Source: Deltaproteobacteria bacterium (lineage in GTDB: Bacteria; Myxococcota_A; Polyangia; Polyangiales; JADJMO01). Taken from it: a stretch of DNA of 64,000 nucleotides. Both the position numbers and the translations under genes were made by a program. The stretch is taken from positions 1 through 64,000 of the forward strand of contig JANYDK010000103.1 of assembly GCA_025363655.1 (NCBI GenBank), given 5' to 3'. Shown piece after piece: positions 42,267 to 50,521 of the stretch. Every line of letters begins with the position of its first letter. The first letter of the stretch is position 1. Under the pieces are notes generated by a model. It saw only the letters and a program-made list of their open reading frames with translations, did not search any database and had not been told where the DNA came from.

Positions 42267-43298
42267 GTGAACGACACGCAAGACCGGCGCATCTGCGTCA
42301 TCGTCAACGGCAACGCCAAGAGCGTCACGCGCGAGGTGGTGGCGACGCTCGACGAGATCCTCGACGCCGGCGACCTCTTCATCTCCCGATCGGTCGAGGA
42401 CGGCGCCAAGTTCGCGCGAACGATCATCGAACGCGAATACGGCACGGTGCTCACCGGCGGCGGCGACGGAACCTTCACCAGCGTCGTCACGCAGGTGGTC
42501 CGCGAGGCGCGCGCACGCGGTGTGAAGCCTCCGCGCTTCGGTCTCCTGCGCCTCGGCACCGGCAACTCGCTCGCCTGGGTGGTCGGCGCCTCGAAGGCCA
42601 AAGGTCGCGGGCTCGCGGCCGACGTCGCGCGCCTGAAGAGAGACGCCGGCGCGAGACCGCTGCGTCTCGTCGAGGTCGAGGGCATCCTCGCGCCCTTCTG
42701 CGGATTCGGCATCGACGCCAACGTGCTCGCCGACTTCCACAAAGTGCGCGACGGCTTCCGCAAGTTGCCGCTGCCCATCTCCTGGACGGGTGGCGCGCTG
42801 TCGTACGCGGTCGCGGCGACGACCCGCACCATCCCCAGCTACCTCGTGAAAAAAGTCCCCTACGTGCGGGTCATCAACCTCGGCAGCGACGCGGTGCACA
42901 TGGGCGAGAACGGGCGCCCCGCGGGCACGCCGATCCGCGCCGGCGAGGTCATCTACGAGGGAAAGGCGCGCATGGTCTCGGCGTCGACCATTCCCTACTA
43001 CGGCTTCGGCTTCCGCGTCTTTCCCTTCGCCGACGAGCGGAGCGATCGCATGGCCCTCCGCATCACCACCATCGGTTCGGTCGAGTTCGTCCGCCATTTC
43101 AAGGAGATTTGGCGCGGCGAGTACCGCAGCCCGACCACGCTCTTCGATTATCTCGTCGACAAGGTGCGCATCGAGGTCGAGCCGCGGACGGCGTTCCAAG
43201 TCGGCGGCGACGCGATGGGCGATCGCGACGCGGTCGAAGTGGCGATGTCCGCCGAGCCGATCGAGATCGTCGATTTCTACGCGCCGCCGCGAGGGTGA
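42267..43298 (+). CDS. Diacylglycerol/sphingosine-kinase-family lipid kinase
   Basis: 343 residues from GTG 42267 (AGGG upstream); the earlier open frame is a shadow of the divergent gene. The catalytic motif is LTGGGDGTFTS near 65-75, with RLGTGNSLAW near 95-104. Later residues GFGIDANVLADF and GDAMGDRD fit the DAGK/LCB5 superfamily. It would phosphorylate a lipid at the inner membrane; the substrate (diacylglycerol or other) cannot be told. Cytoplasmic/peripheral, no membrane helix. Confidence 0.88.
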   Translation: MNDTQDRRICVIVNGNAKSVTREVVATLDEILDAGDLFISRSVEDGAKFARTIIEREYGTVLTGGGDGTFTSVVTQVVREARARGVKPPRFGLLRLGTGNSLAWVVGASKAKGRGLAADVARLKRDAGARPLRLVEVEGILAPFCGFGIDANVLADFHKVRDGFRKLPLPISWTGGALSYAVAATTRTIPSYLVKKVPYVRVINLGSDAVHMGENGRPAGTPIRAGEVIYEGKARMVSASTIPYYGFGFRVFPFADERSDRMALRITTIGSVEFVRHFKEIWRGEYRSPTTLFDYLVDKVRIEVEPRTAFQVGGDAMGDRDAVEVAMSAEPIEIVDFYAPPRG

Positions 43299-43446
43299 GT
43301 CCGCGGTGAGTCCGCAAGGCTGCCCCAGCGCTGGAATGGCTCGTAACCCGCGACGCGTTATGTCATGACCTCCAGGTACCGATTCGATGCCGAGGCGTCG
43401 TTTGCGATACGTGATTGATCCCGGAAAAAGCAGCGGAGAACGAGCA

Positions 43447-44580
43447 ATGGCGAAGGCGAAGGTCGCGGTCATCAAGGTGAAGCCCCAATCCGTGCTGCGC
43501 GATACCGTGCGGCTCTGCGAGCTGGCGGGAATGAGCAAAGTGCTCGACCCGAAGGCGACCACGATCCTCAAGGACAACATCTCGTGGCACTTCCCCTTCC
43601 CCGGCGCGAACACGACGCCGTGGCAGATGGAAGGCACCATCCTCGCGCTGCAGAAGGCCGGTCTCACCGACATCAGCTGCGTGCAGAACAAGACGGTCGT
43701 CACCAACGCCTTCAAGGGCGAAGACCTCAACAACTACATTCCGCTCTTCAAGAAGTACCAAATCCCCGTCCTCTACAACTTCAAGGACGAGGACATGAAG
43801 TGGGTCGAGTATCAGCCGAAGGCGAAGATGCACGTCCTTCCGAACATCTTCCCGGAAGGCATCTTCATCCCCGACTACTTCTTCGGGAAGAACATCGTCC
43901 ACCTGCCGACGGTGAAGTGTCACATCTACACGACCACCACCGGCGCGATGAAGAACGCGTTCGGCGGGCTCCTCAACACCAAGCGTCACTACACGCACTC
44001 GTGGATCCACCGAACTCTCGTTGACCTGCTCGCGATTCAGAAGGAGATCCACAGCGGTCTCTTCGCGATCATGGACGGCACGACCGCCGGCAACGGTCCC
44101 GGGCCGCGGACGATGTTCCCGGTCATCAAGGACTACATGCTCGCGTCGGACGATCAGGTCGCCATCGACGCGGTCGCCGCCAAGATGATGGGCTTCGATC
44201 CGATGACGCTCGAGTACATCAAGGTCGCGCACGACGACAAACTGGGCGTCGGCGATCCGCGTGACATCGAGATCGTCGGAGACGACCCCGAGCAGGTGAA
44301 GCGCGAGTCGTGGCGCTTCTCGGTCGGCGACAACGGCGCCAGCATGGTCGGCGACTTCATCTGGTTCGGGCCGCTGAAGCGCTTTCAGCGCCTCCTGATG
44401 CACACGCCGCTGGTGAACGTTTTCATCATGGGGAGCGAGGCCTACCACGACTATTACCGCTGGCCCCTCAAGGACAAGAAGACCTTCGAGGACTGGAAGC
44501 ACGACACCTCATGGGGTCGTCTCTTCGCCGCCTATGAGCGTGGCGAGGCCGAAAAGCAGCTCGATCAAGTGCGCGTCTGA
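43447..44580 (+). CDS. DUF362 domain protein
   Basis: 377 residues from ATG 43447 (GGAGAACGAGCA precedes it). The DUF362 pattern is visible in VAVIKVKP, then HLPTVKCHIYTTTTGAMKNAFGGLLNTKRHYTH and FAIMDGTTAGNGPGPRTMFP. No ferredoxin-type CxxCxxC cluster is present, unlike in several relatives. Codon use and the many aromatic residues match the surrounding genes. Function is unknown. It is 148 bp downstream of the lipid kinase on the same strand. Confidence 0.85.
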   Translation: MAKAKVAVIKVKPQSVLRDTVRLCELAGMSKVLDPKATTILKDNISWHFPFPGANTTPWQMEGTILALQKAGLTDISCVQNKTVVTNAFKGEDLNNYIPLFKKYQIPVLYNFKDEDMKWVEYQPKAKMHVLPNIFPEGIFIPDYFFGKNIVHLPTVKCHIYTTTTGAMKNAFGGLLNTKRHYTHSWIHRTLVDLLAIQKEIHSGLFAIMDGTTAGNGPGPRTMFPVIKDYMLASDDQVAIDAVAAKMMGFDPMTLEYIKVAHDDKLGVGDPRDIEIVGDDPEQVKRESWRFSVGDNGASMVGDFIWFGPLKRFQRLLMHTPLVNVFIMGSEAYHDYYRWPLKDKKTFEDWKHDTSWGRLFAAYERGEAEKQLDQVRV

Positions 44581-44667
44581 CCTCGTGTGACGATCTCGCG
44601 GCTTCGCTCGCCCTGAGGCAGCCCCTCCCGCGACCGAGCGAGGCGAGACTTCGGCACGGTGGGCCGC

Positions 44668-44673
44668 TATCCT
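44668..44673 (+). promoter_or_regulatory. -10-like box of the giant kinase gene
   Basis: TATCCT (in GCTATCCTC, as at 11014) is followed 4 nt later by a palindrome, putting the palindrome at the transcription start. Confidence 0.4.
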
Positions 44674-44676
44674 CCT

Positions 44677-44701
44677 CATCTGGCTCCAGCTGAGCCAGAT
44701 G
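44677..44701. promoter_or_regulatory. 25-bp perfect inverted repeat before the giant kinase gene
   Basis: CATCTGGCTC and GAGCCAGATG are exact reverse complements around CAGCT. It starts just after a -10-like TATCCT, at the expected transcription start and 14 nt before TTG 44716. It could be a repressor site or a 5' RNA hairpin. Confidence 0.65.
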
Positions 44702-44715
44702 GGTTCGGGTAGTGG

Positions 44716-47700
44716 TTGCGCGGCGCCCTGTACGTCGCGAAGGGGCACGTGTCGGCGAGCATCGTCAGCAGGGTCGCAGATGAATTCGGCGGGACCGACC
44801 GCTATGCCGTGGTGCGCCGCATCGGTGCAGGCGGGATGGGCGTCGTCTATCACACCGTCGATCGCGAGCGAGGCGTCGACGTCGCGCTGAAGACGCTCCG
44901 CCACCTCAACCCTGGCGCCATCTACCACCTGAAGCAGGAGTTCCGCTCCCTCGCCGATCTCGCGCACCCCAATCTCGTGACGCTCCACGATCTCGTCATC
45001 GGCGACGGGCTCTGGTTCTTCACGATGGAGCTGATCGACGGCAAGGACTTCGTCGCCTACGCCCGTTCGAGTCACGCGGCGCCCGCGGTCGAGACGATGG
45101 ATGCCGAGGTCGCACCGAGCGCGCCGCCGTCGGCTCCCCGGGACGCGCTCGCGGCTGGCTCTCGCGTGCAGCTCAGCTCACGCCTCGACGTCGCCCGCCT
45201 GCGCAATGCCTTACGACAGCTCGTCGAGGGCATCGCCACGCTGCACCGCGCGAGCAAGCTCCACCGCGACATCAAGCCGTCCAACGTGATGGTCGAGCCG
45301 AGCGGGCGCGTCGTCATCCTCGACTTCGGCCTCGCCGCCGACTTCGCGGCGATGGACGATCGCGACCGTTCGGCGATGGATCTCAACAGCGCCGAGCAGA
45401 CCGTGCTCGGTACGCCCGAGTACATGTCGCCCGAGCAAGGCAACGCCAGCCCGGTGCCGCTCGGACCGGCGACAGATTGGTACAGCGTCGGCGTCATGCT
45501 CTTCGAGGCGCTCACCGGCGGCCTGCCCTTCCAAGGCGGACCGCTCGAGATCCTGATGGCGAAGTGCGAAGCCGACGGTCCCGCGCCGAGCGAGTTCGTC
45601 GACGGCGTGCCGGAAGATCTCGATCGACTCTGCGCCGACCTCCTGCAGCGACGTCCCGACAAGCGGCCGACTGGAGAAGAGATCGCGCGGCGCATCGAGT
45701 CGACGTCGGTGCCGATGCCGGTCTCGCAGCGCAGCCTCCCAGCGCCTCCCTCCCAGCGCAGCGGCGCGCCGCTTCCGCTCGTCGGACGCGAGATGCACAC
45801 CGCCATGTTGCAGGCGGCCTTCGCGCGCACACGGCAAGGTCGCGCCATCGCCGTGCACGTCTATGGTTCGGCCGGCCTCGGGAAATCGTCGCTGGTGCGA
45901 AACTTCATCGACTGGGCAGTCGAGTCGCAGCGTGCGGTCGCGCTCGTCGGCCGCTGTTACGAGCGCGAATCGGTGCCCTACAAAGCGCTCGACGGCGTCA
46001 TCGACGCGCTCTCGCGACATCTCCGCCGCATGTCCCGGCTCCAGGTGGAGGCGGTCTTGCCGCGCGACGTTCGCGCCCTCTCGCGGCTATTCCCGGTGCT
46101 CCTTCGCGTCGAGTCGATCGCCAAGGCGCCGAAGCTCGCGCTCGAGCAGGCCGATCCGAAAGAGCTGAGAAAACGTGCCTTTGCTGCGCTTCGCGAGCTC
46201 CTCGCGCGGGTCGCCGATCGTCGTCCGCTCGTCGTCGCCATCGACGATCTGCAATGGGGCGACGTCGACAGCATGACCTGCCTCGTCGAGGTCCTCCGCC
46301 CGCCGAGCCCGCCCGCGGTGCTCTTCATCGCCAGCTATCGTCGCGAAGACGTCGACAAGAGCCCCGCCCTGCGCGCGCTCGAAGCCCTGGAAAATCACGG
46401 AGGGTCGAAGGCGTCGATGGCGCGCATCACGGTCGCGCCCGCGATCGTCGATCTGCGACGGAGCACGAGCTCGCTCCGCCGCGTCCGCGTCGACACTGCG
46501 TGCGAGGTGCGTCGACTGGCGATCGAGCGGCTCGGCAACGACGACAGCGCCGCGCTCGTGAAGACCCTCCTCGACGCCGAGAGCCCGACCGTCCGCGCGC
46601 ACGCCGCCACGATCGTCGCCGAAGCGGGTGGCAGTCCCTTCCTCACGCTCGAGTTCGTTCGCTACCTGCGAGGCCTCGAAGAGCGCGGCGAGGGGCTCGA
46701 TGGCAAGGCGATCACCATCGAGGCGGCAATTTCAGCTCGTTTCGATGCGCTGCCCGACGACGCTCGACGTCTCCTCGAAGCGGTCGCGGTCGCGGGTCAC
46801 CCGATCGCGGTGGACGTCGCGCGCAAGTCGGCGGGGGTCTCCGACGAGCGGCCGGCGCTCGCGCTCCTTCGTACGCAACAGCTCGTGCGCACGTTGCAGG
46901 TCGGCGAGCTGGCGACGACCGCGCTCGAGACCTACCACGATCGAATTCGCGAGGCGGTGGTGGCGCGGCTCACGCCGACGACGCTGGTGACGATGCACCG
47001 CGCGCTCGCCCGCACGCTCGAGGCCTCGGGAAATGAAGACCCGGAGGCGATCTGCACCCATTACCGCGCCGCCGGCGACGACCTCAAAGCGAGCGCCTTC
47101 GCCGCCCTCGCCGGTGCACGCGCCGCGCGAACTCTCGCCTTCGAGCGCGCGGCGATGCTCTATCGGCTGGCGATCGAGCTCGGCGACGCCAAAGATCCGG
47201 CGACGCGCGGACATCGCATCAAGCTCGCCGACGCGCTCGTCGACTGCGGGCGCAGCGCCGAAGCCGCCCACGAGTACTTGGCAGCGGCAGCCGGCGCGAC
47301 GGGCGACGAGGCGCTCGATTTGCAACGTCGCGCCGCCGAGCAGATGCTGGTCAGTGGTCACATCGACGAAGGTCTCTCGGTCGTCCCGGCGGTGCTCGAG
47401 GCCCTTGGCGCCGATCTCCCCGAGACCCCGCGCGGCGCCCTCAGCTCGCTGCTCTTGCGCCGCTTTCAGCTGTGGATGCGCGGGCTCGAGCCGTCGAAGC
47501 CGAAGGCCACCGTCGATCCGCGCGAGCTGCTCCGCATCGACACCTATTGGTCGCTCGGCATCGGCCTCTCGATGGTCGACAACATCCGCGCGCAGGACTG
47601 TCACACGAGGCACCTGCTCTACGCGCTCCGTTCGGGCGATCCGTATCGCGTCGCTCGCGGTGTCGCCGCCGAGGCCGGCTTTCGATCGTCGGTCGGTGGA

Positions 47701-48672
47701 CCCGCTCGTGCGAAGACGCGCGCGCTCGTTCTTCGCGCACAAGAGCTCGCCGAGAAGGTCGGTCACCCGCACGCGCTCGGGCTCGCCGCCGGCGCCGCGG
47801 GGCACGAGAGCTACCACCTCGGCGAATGGCACGTCGCGCGTGAACGCCTGGAAAACGCAGAGAAAATCCTTCGCGAGCGCTGCGCCGGCGTCGGTTGGGA
47901 GCTCGCCTCGGTCGTTACCTTCCTCCTCGGCGCGCTCTACTACCTCGGTGACGTTCGCGCCCTCGGCGATCGCGTGCCGGCGTTGATCGACGAAGCCGAG
48001 CGACGCGGCGATCTCTTCCTTCTCACCAACCTCCGGCTCGGTCACGCCAGCTTCCTCTGGCTCGCGGACGACGATCCCGACGGCGGCCTCCGCGACGTCA
48101 AGAGCGCGCTCGATGGTTGGTCGCAGCGCGGCTACCACGTGCAGCACTACTACGAGCTGGCGGCACGCGCACAGATCCTCCTCTATGCCGGCAAGGCGAA
48201 GAAGGCGCTCGAGGCGCTCGATGCGGCGTGGCCGGCGCTCGAAGCGTCGTTCATGTTGCGGCTCCAGCGCGTGCGCATCGAAGCGTTCGTGCTCCGCGCG
48301 CGCACCGCCCTCAGCTGCGCGAGCCTCTGCGAAGGTGCCGAACGCGAGGCGCTGATCGCGAGAGCACGCAAAGACCTCACCCGGGTCGAGCGCGAGCACA
48401 TGCCTTGGGGCGACGCCCTCGTCAGGCTCGCGCGCGCGGGAATTTTCGGCCTCCAGGGTCACGCCGAGACCCAAGCGAGGGAGCTCGAGGTGGCCGCCGA
48501 TCTCCTCCAGAAGTGCAACATGCACCTCCACGCCGCCGCCGCCCATCACCGCTTCGGCGAGCTCGTCGGCGGCGACGACGGCAAATCGACCCGCAAAGAG
48601 GCCGACGCGTACTTCGCCACCGAGGGCATCGTCGATCCAGAGCGAGTGACGCTCCTGCTGGTCTCGGCCTAG
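44716..48672 (+). CDS. Multidomain Ser/Thr kinase with AAA ATPase and TPR-like repeats
   Basis: 1318 residues from TTG 44716 (GTG 44749, with AAGGGG upstream, is the alternative). The kinase domain spans about 30-320: glycine loop GAGGMG, Lys59 (ALKTL), HRDIKPSN with Asp185, DFGLA at 203-207, TPEYMSPEQ. Next is an AAA/STAND-type ATPase: Walker A GSAGLGKS 384-391 and Walker B LVVAIDD 505-511. Residues about 700-1318 are Ala/Leu/Arg-rich helical repeats, like the TPR half of the PknK/STAND kinases. Such proteins act as ATP-switched signalling hubs in the cytoplasm. No membrane helix is seen. Its promoter carries a 25-bp palindrome. Confidence 0.92.
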   Translation: MRGALYVAKGHVSASIVSRVADEFGGTDRYAVVRRIGAGGMGVVYHTVDRERGVDVALKTLRHLNPGAIYHLKQEFRSLADLAHPNLVTLHDLVIGDGLWFFTMELIDGKDFVAYARSSHAAPAVETMDAEVAPSAPPSAPRDALAAGSRVQLSSRLDVARLRNALRQLVEGIATLHRASKLHRDIKPSNVMVEPSGRVVILDFGLAADFAAMDDRDRSAMDLNSAEQTVLGTPEYMSPEQGNASPVPLGPATDWYSVGVMLFEALTGGLPFQGGPLEILMAKCEADGPAPSEFVDGVPEDLDRLCADLLQRRPDKRPTGEEIARRIESTSVPMPVSQRSLPAPPSQRSGAPLPLVGREMHTAMLQAAFARTRQGRAIAVHVYGSAGLGKSSLVRNFIDWAVESQRAVALVGRCYERESVPYKALDGVIDALSRHLRRMSRLQVEAVLPRDVRALSRLFPVLLRVESIAKAPKLALEQADPKELRKRAFAALRELLARVADRRPLVVAIDDLQWGDVDSMTCLVEVLRPPSPPAVLFIASYRREDVDKSPALRALEALENHGGSKASMARITVAPAIVDLRRSTSSLRRVRVDTACEVRRLAIERLGNDDSAALVKTLLDAESPTVRAHAATIVAEAGGSPFLTLEFVRYLRGLEERGEGLDGKAITIEAAISARFDALPDDARRLLEAVAVAGHPIAVDVARKSAGVSDERPALALLRTQQLVRTLQVGELATTALETYHDRIREAVVARLTPTTLVTMHRALARTLEASGNEDPEAICTHYRAAGDDLKASAFAALAGARAARTLAFERAAMLYRLAIELGDAKDPATRGHRIKLADALVDCGRSAEAAHEYLAAAAGATGDEALDLQRRAAEQMLVSGHIDEGLSVVPAVLEALGADLPETPRGALSSLLLRRFQLWMRGLEPSKPKATVDPRELLRIDTYWSLGIGLSMVDNIRAQDCHTRHLLYALRSGDPYRVARGVAAEAGFRSSVGGPARAKTRALVLRAQELAEKVGHPHALGLAAGAAGHESYHLGEWHVARERLENAEKILRERCAGVGWELASVVTFLLGALYYLGDVRALGDRVPALIDEAERRGDLFLLTNLRLGHASFLWLADDDPDGGLRDVKSALDGWSQRGYHVQHYYELAARAQILLYAGKAKKALEALDAAWPALEASFMLRLQRVRIEAFVLRARTALSCASLCEGAEREALIARARKDLTRVEREHMPWGDALVRLARAGIFGLQGHAETQARELEVAADLLQKCNMHLHAAAAHHRFGELVGGDDGKSTRKEADAYFATEGIVDPERVTLLLVSA

Positions 48673-48717
48673 CCCCTGGCGCGAGGCCGCTGCGACAATT
48701 CCGCCCAACGTCAGGGA

Positions 48718-48742
48718 GCGAGAAATGCCCAGCATTTCTCGC
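48718..48742. promoter_or_regulatory. Palindrome over the -35 region of the adenylate cyclase gene
   Basis: GCGAGAAATGC and GCATTTCTCGC flank CCA, an exact 11-bp inverted repeat, AT-richer than its surroundings. The TATACT at 48752 would put the -35 at about 48729-48734, right at the palindrome centre. Confidence 0.65.
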
Positions 48743-48751
48743 CTCCGACTA

Positions 48752-48757
48752 TATACT
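48752..48757 (+). promoter_or_regulatory. -10-like box, leaderless-type start
   Basis: TATACT, the closest match to TATAAT in the set, ends 8 nt before the ATG at 48766. Confidence 0.5.
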
Positions 48758-48765
48758 CCCGCGCG

Positions 48766-50520
48766 ATGTCGATTCGTCTTCGGACGGTGCGCGGGAAGCT
48801 GACCGCGCTCGTGGCGCTCTCGGTGGTCGTCATGTTGGCGACCATCCCGGTGCTCTCGTGGCTGCTCCATCGTCAGCTCATCGACGAGGTCGACGATCGC
48901 GTCGTCGAGGCCGAGCGCTCGTTCCAGACCGAGCTCGACGACGACCTCAACGAGATGACGCTGACCGCGCGAATCATGGCGGTCGACGAGGAGACGGCGC
49001 TGGCGCTGAAGACGCACGACGCGGTCCTCGCGCTCGAGCTCGCGAACGAGTTCGCCCGCGTCTATCCGGAGCTCGACATCGTCTTCGGGGACGCCGAGGG
49101 CAAGGTGTTGGCGCAGCTCGGGGTGACGGCGCCGCCCGATCGCATCGACTCCATCGCCGAGCTCGCCGGCATCAAAACCGGCGCTGATTTCGCCGGCATC
49201 ATCGCCCACGGTTGCGAACATCCGCAGAAGGGTGGTCCGCCGGCGCTGGTGGTCGCGCGCGGGCTTCCCGGCATCGGCTCGGTCGTCGTCTGCCAACCGA
49301 TCGGCGATCGCTACCTCGTCAATTCCGGCGGGAAGCTCGGCCTCGAGCTCTCGTTTCTCGATCCGACGCGCCGCTCGCTGGCGACGACGGCGAAGTTCCC
49401 CAAAGGAGCGAGTCCGGCGGCGAGTGGCGCGGTCACGATCGTCGACGACGGCAACACGACGTGGGCGACCGCCACCTACGAGCCCAAGGGCCTCGTCGGG
49501 ACCGAAGGCAAATACGCGATCATCGCCGCGCTCGACGTCGGCGACATCCAGACCATCGTCCGCCGCAACCTCATGCTCGCGCTCGCGGTCATCCTCTTCG
49601 CCGCCGTCGTCTCGGTGGCCTTCGGTTGGCGCCTCGCCTCGGTGATGTCGAACGCCCTTCGCCGGGTCAACGACGCGCTGAAGAAGCTCGAACAGCAGGA
49701 ATACGTGCACGTCGTCGGGGTGCAGACCGGCGACGAGCTGGAAGATTTGGCGAGCGGCTTCAACACCATGGTCGACGGCCTGAAGGAGCGCGACAAGCTG
49801 CGCACGACGATGGGCAAGTACATGACGGCGGCGGTGATGGACAAGGTGATGAGCGGTCAGGTCGCGCTCGGCGGCGAGTCGCTCGACGTCACCATCCTCT
49901 TCTCCGACATCCGCAGCTTCACCACGCTCAGCGAGAAGATGAACGACGCGCAGGCGCTCGTGGCGCTCCTCAACGAGTACTTCACCGAGATGGTCGGCAT
50001 CGTCATGCAAGAGGGCGGCGTCGTCGACAAGTACATCGGCGACGCGATCATGGCCGTCTTCGGGGCGCCGGTGTCGAAGCCGGAGGACGCGAAGAACGCT
50101 GTCCGCGCCGCGGTGCGCATGAGGCAAGCGCTCCGTCACCTCAACGCACGCCTCGCCGAGCGCGGCATCGAACCGATCAAGACCGGCATCGGGCTCCACA
50201 CCGGCCCCGTCGTCGCCGGCAACATCGGCAGCGAAAAGCGCATGGAATATACGGTCATCGGCGACGCGGTGAACCTCGCCTCACGCCTCGAGAGCAACAC
50301 CAAGGAGCTCGGCGTCAACATCCTCATCAGCGAGGACACCTACGAGCTGACCAAAGACATCGTCGTCGCCCGCGCGATCAAAGAGATTCACGTGAAGGGG
50401 CGCGTCAAAGGCGTGATGACGTACGAGGTCCTCGGCCTCGAGGGCGAAGAGCCGCTCGAGAGCTCGCGAGCGAAGTCGGTCTCCGACTCTACTGACGGGA
50501 CTGACGCGACGGACGCTTGA
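48766..50520 (+). CDS. Membrane-bound class III adenylate cyclase with HAMP domain
   Basis: 584 residues. Helix 1 at about 11-34, an extracytoplasmic sensor region (about 35-265), helix 2 at 268-288 and a HAMP region at 289-345. The cyclase domain follows: metal Asp381 (FSDIRSF), Lys422 and Asp426 (DKYIGDAIMAVF), Thr496 (EYTVIGD), Asn503 and Arg507 (NLASRLE). The Lys/Thr pair indicates ATP as substrate. It makes cAMP in the cytoplasm in response to an extracytoplasmic cue. The C-terminus ends in a 9-bp-repeat-encoded STDGTDATDA tail. It ends 1 bp before the convergent ABC gene. Confidence 0.93.
   Translation: MSIRLRTVRGKLTALVALSVVVMLATIPVLSWLLHRQLIDEVDDRVVEAERSFQTELDDDLNEMTLTARIMAVDEETALALKTHDAVLALELANEFARVYPELDIVFGDAEGKVLAQLGVTAPPDRIDSIAELAGIKTGADFAGIIAHGCEHPQKGGPPALVVARGLPGIGSVVVCQPIGDRYLVNSGGKLGLELSFLDPTRRSLATTAKFPKGASPAASGAVTIVDDGNTTWATATYEPKGLVGTEGKYAIIAALDVGDIQTIVRRNLMLALAVILFAAVVSVAFGWRLASVMSNALRRVNDALKKLEQQEYVHVVGVQTGDELEDLASGFNTMVDGLKERDKLRTTMGKYMTAAVMDKVMSGQVALGGESLDVTILFSDIRSFTTLSEKMNDAQALVALLNEYFTEMVGIVMQEGGVVDKYIGDAIMAVFGAPVSKPEDAKNAVRAAVRMRQALRHLNARLAERGIEPIKTGIGLHTGPVVAGNIGSEKRMEYTVIGDAVNLASRLESNTKELGVNILISEDTYELTKDIVVARAIKEIHVKGRVKGVMTYEVLGLEGEEPLESSRAKSVSDSTDGTDATDA
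50492..50518. repeat. 9-bp degenerate tandem repeat, three copies
   Basis: ACTGACGGG, ACTGACGCG and ACGGACGCT encode the Thr-Asp-rich tail of the cyclase and run to the stop codon. Confidence 0.7.
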
Positions 50521-50521
50521 T

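Noticed and set aside
44581-44667. Possible terminator after the DUF362 gene
   Set aside because: Only interrupted short GC-rich inverted repeats without a T-run; not convincing.
46732-50199. Minus-strand open frame of 1155 codons
   Set aside because: Lies opposite the giant kinase and cyclase genes, which have full catalytic motifs; the antisense frame has none.
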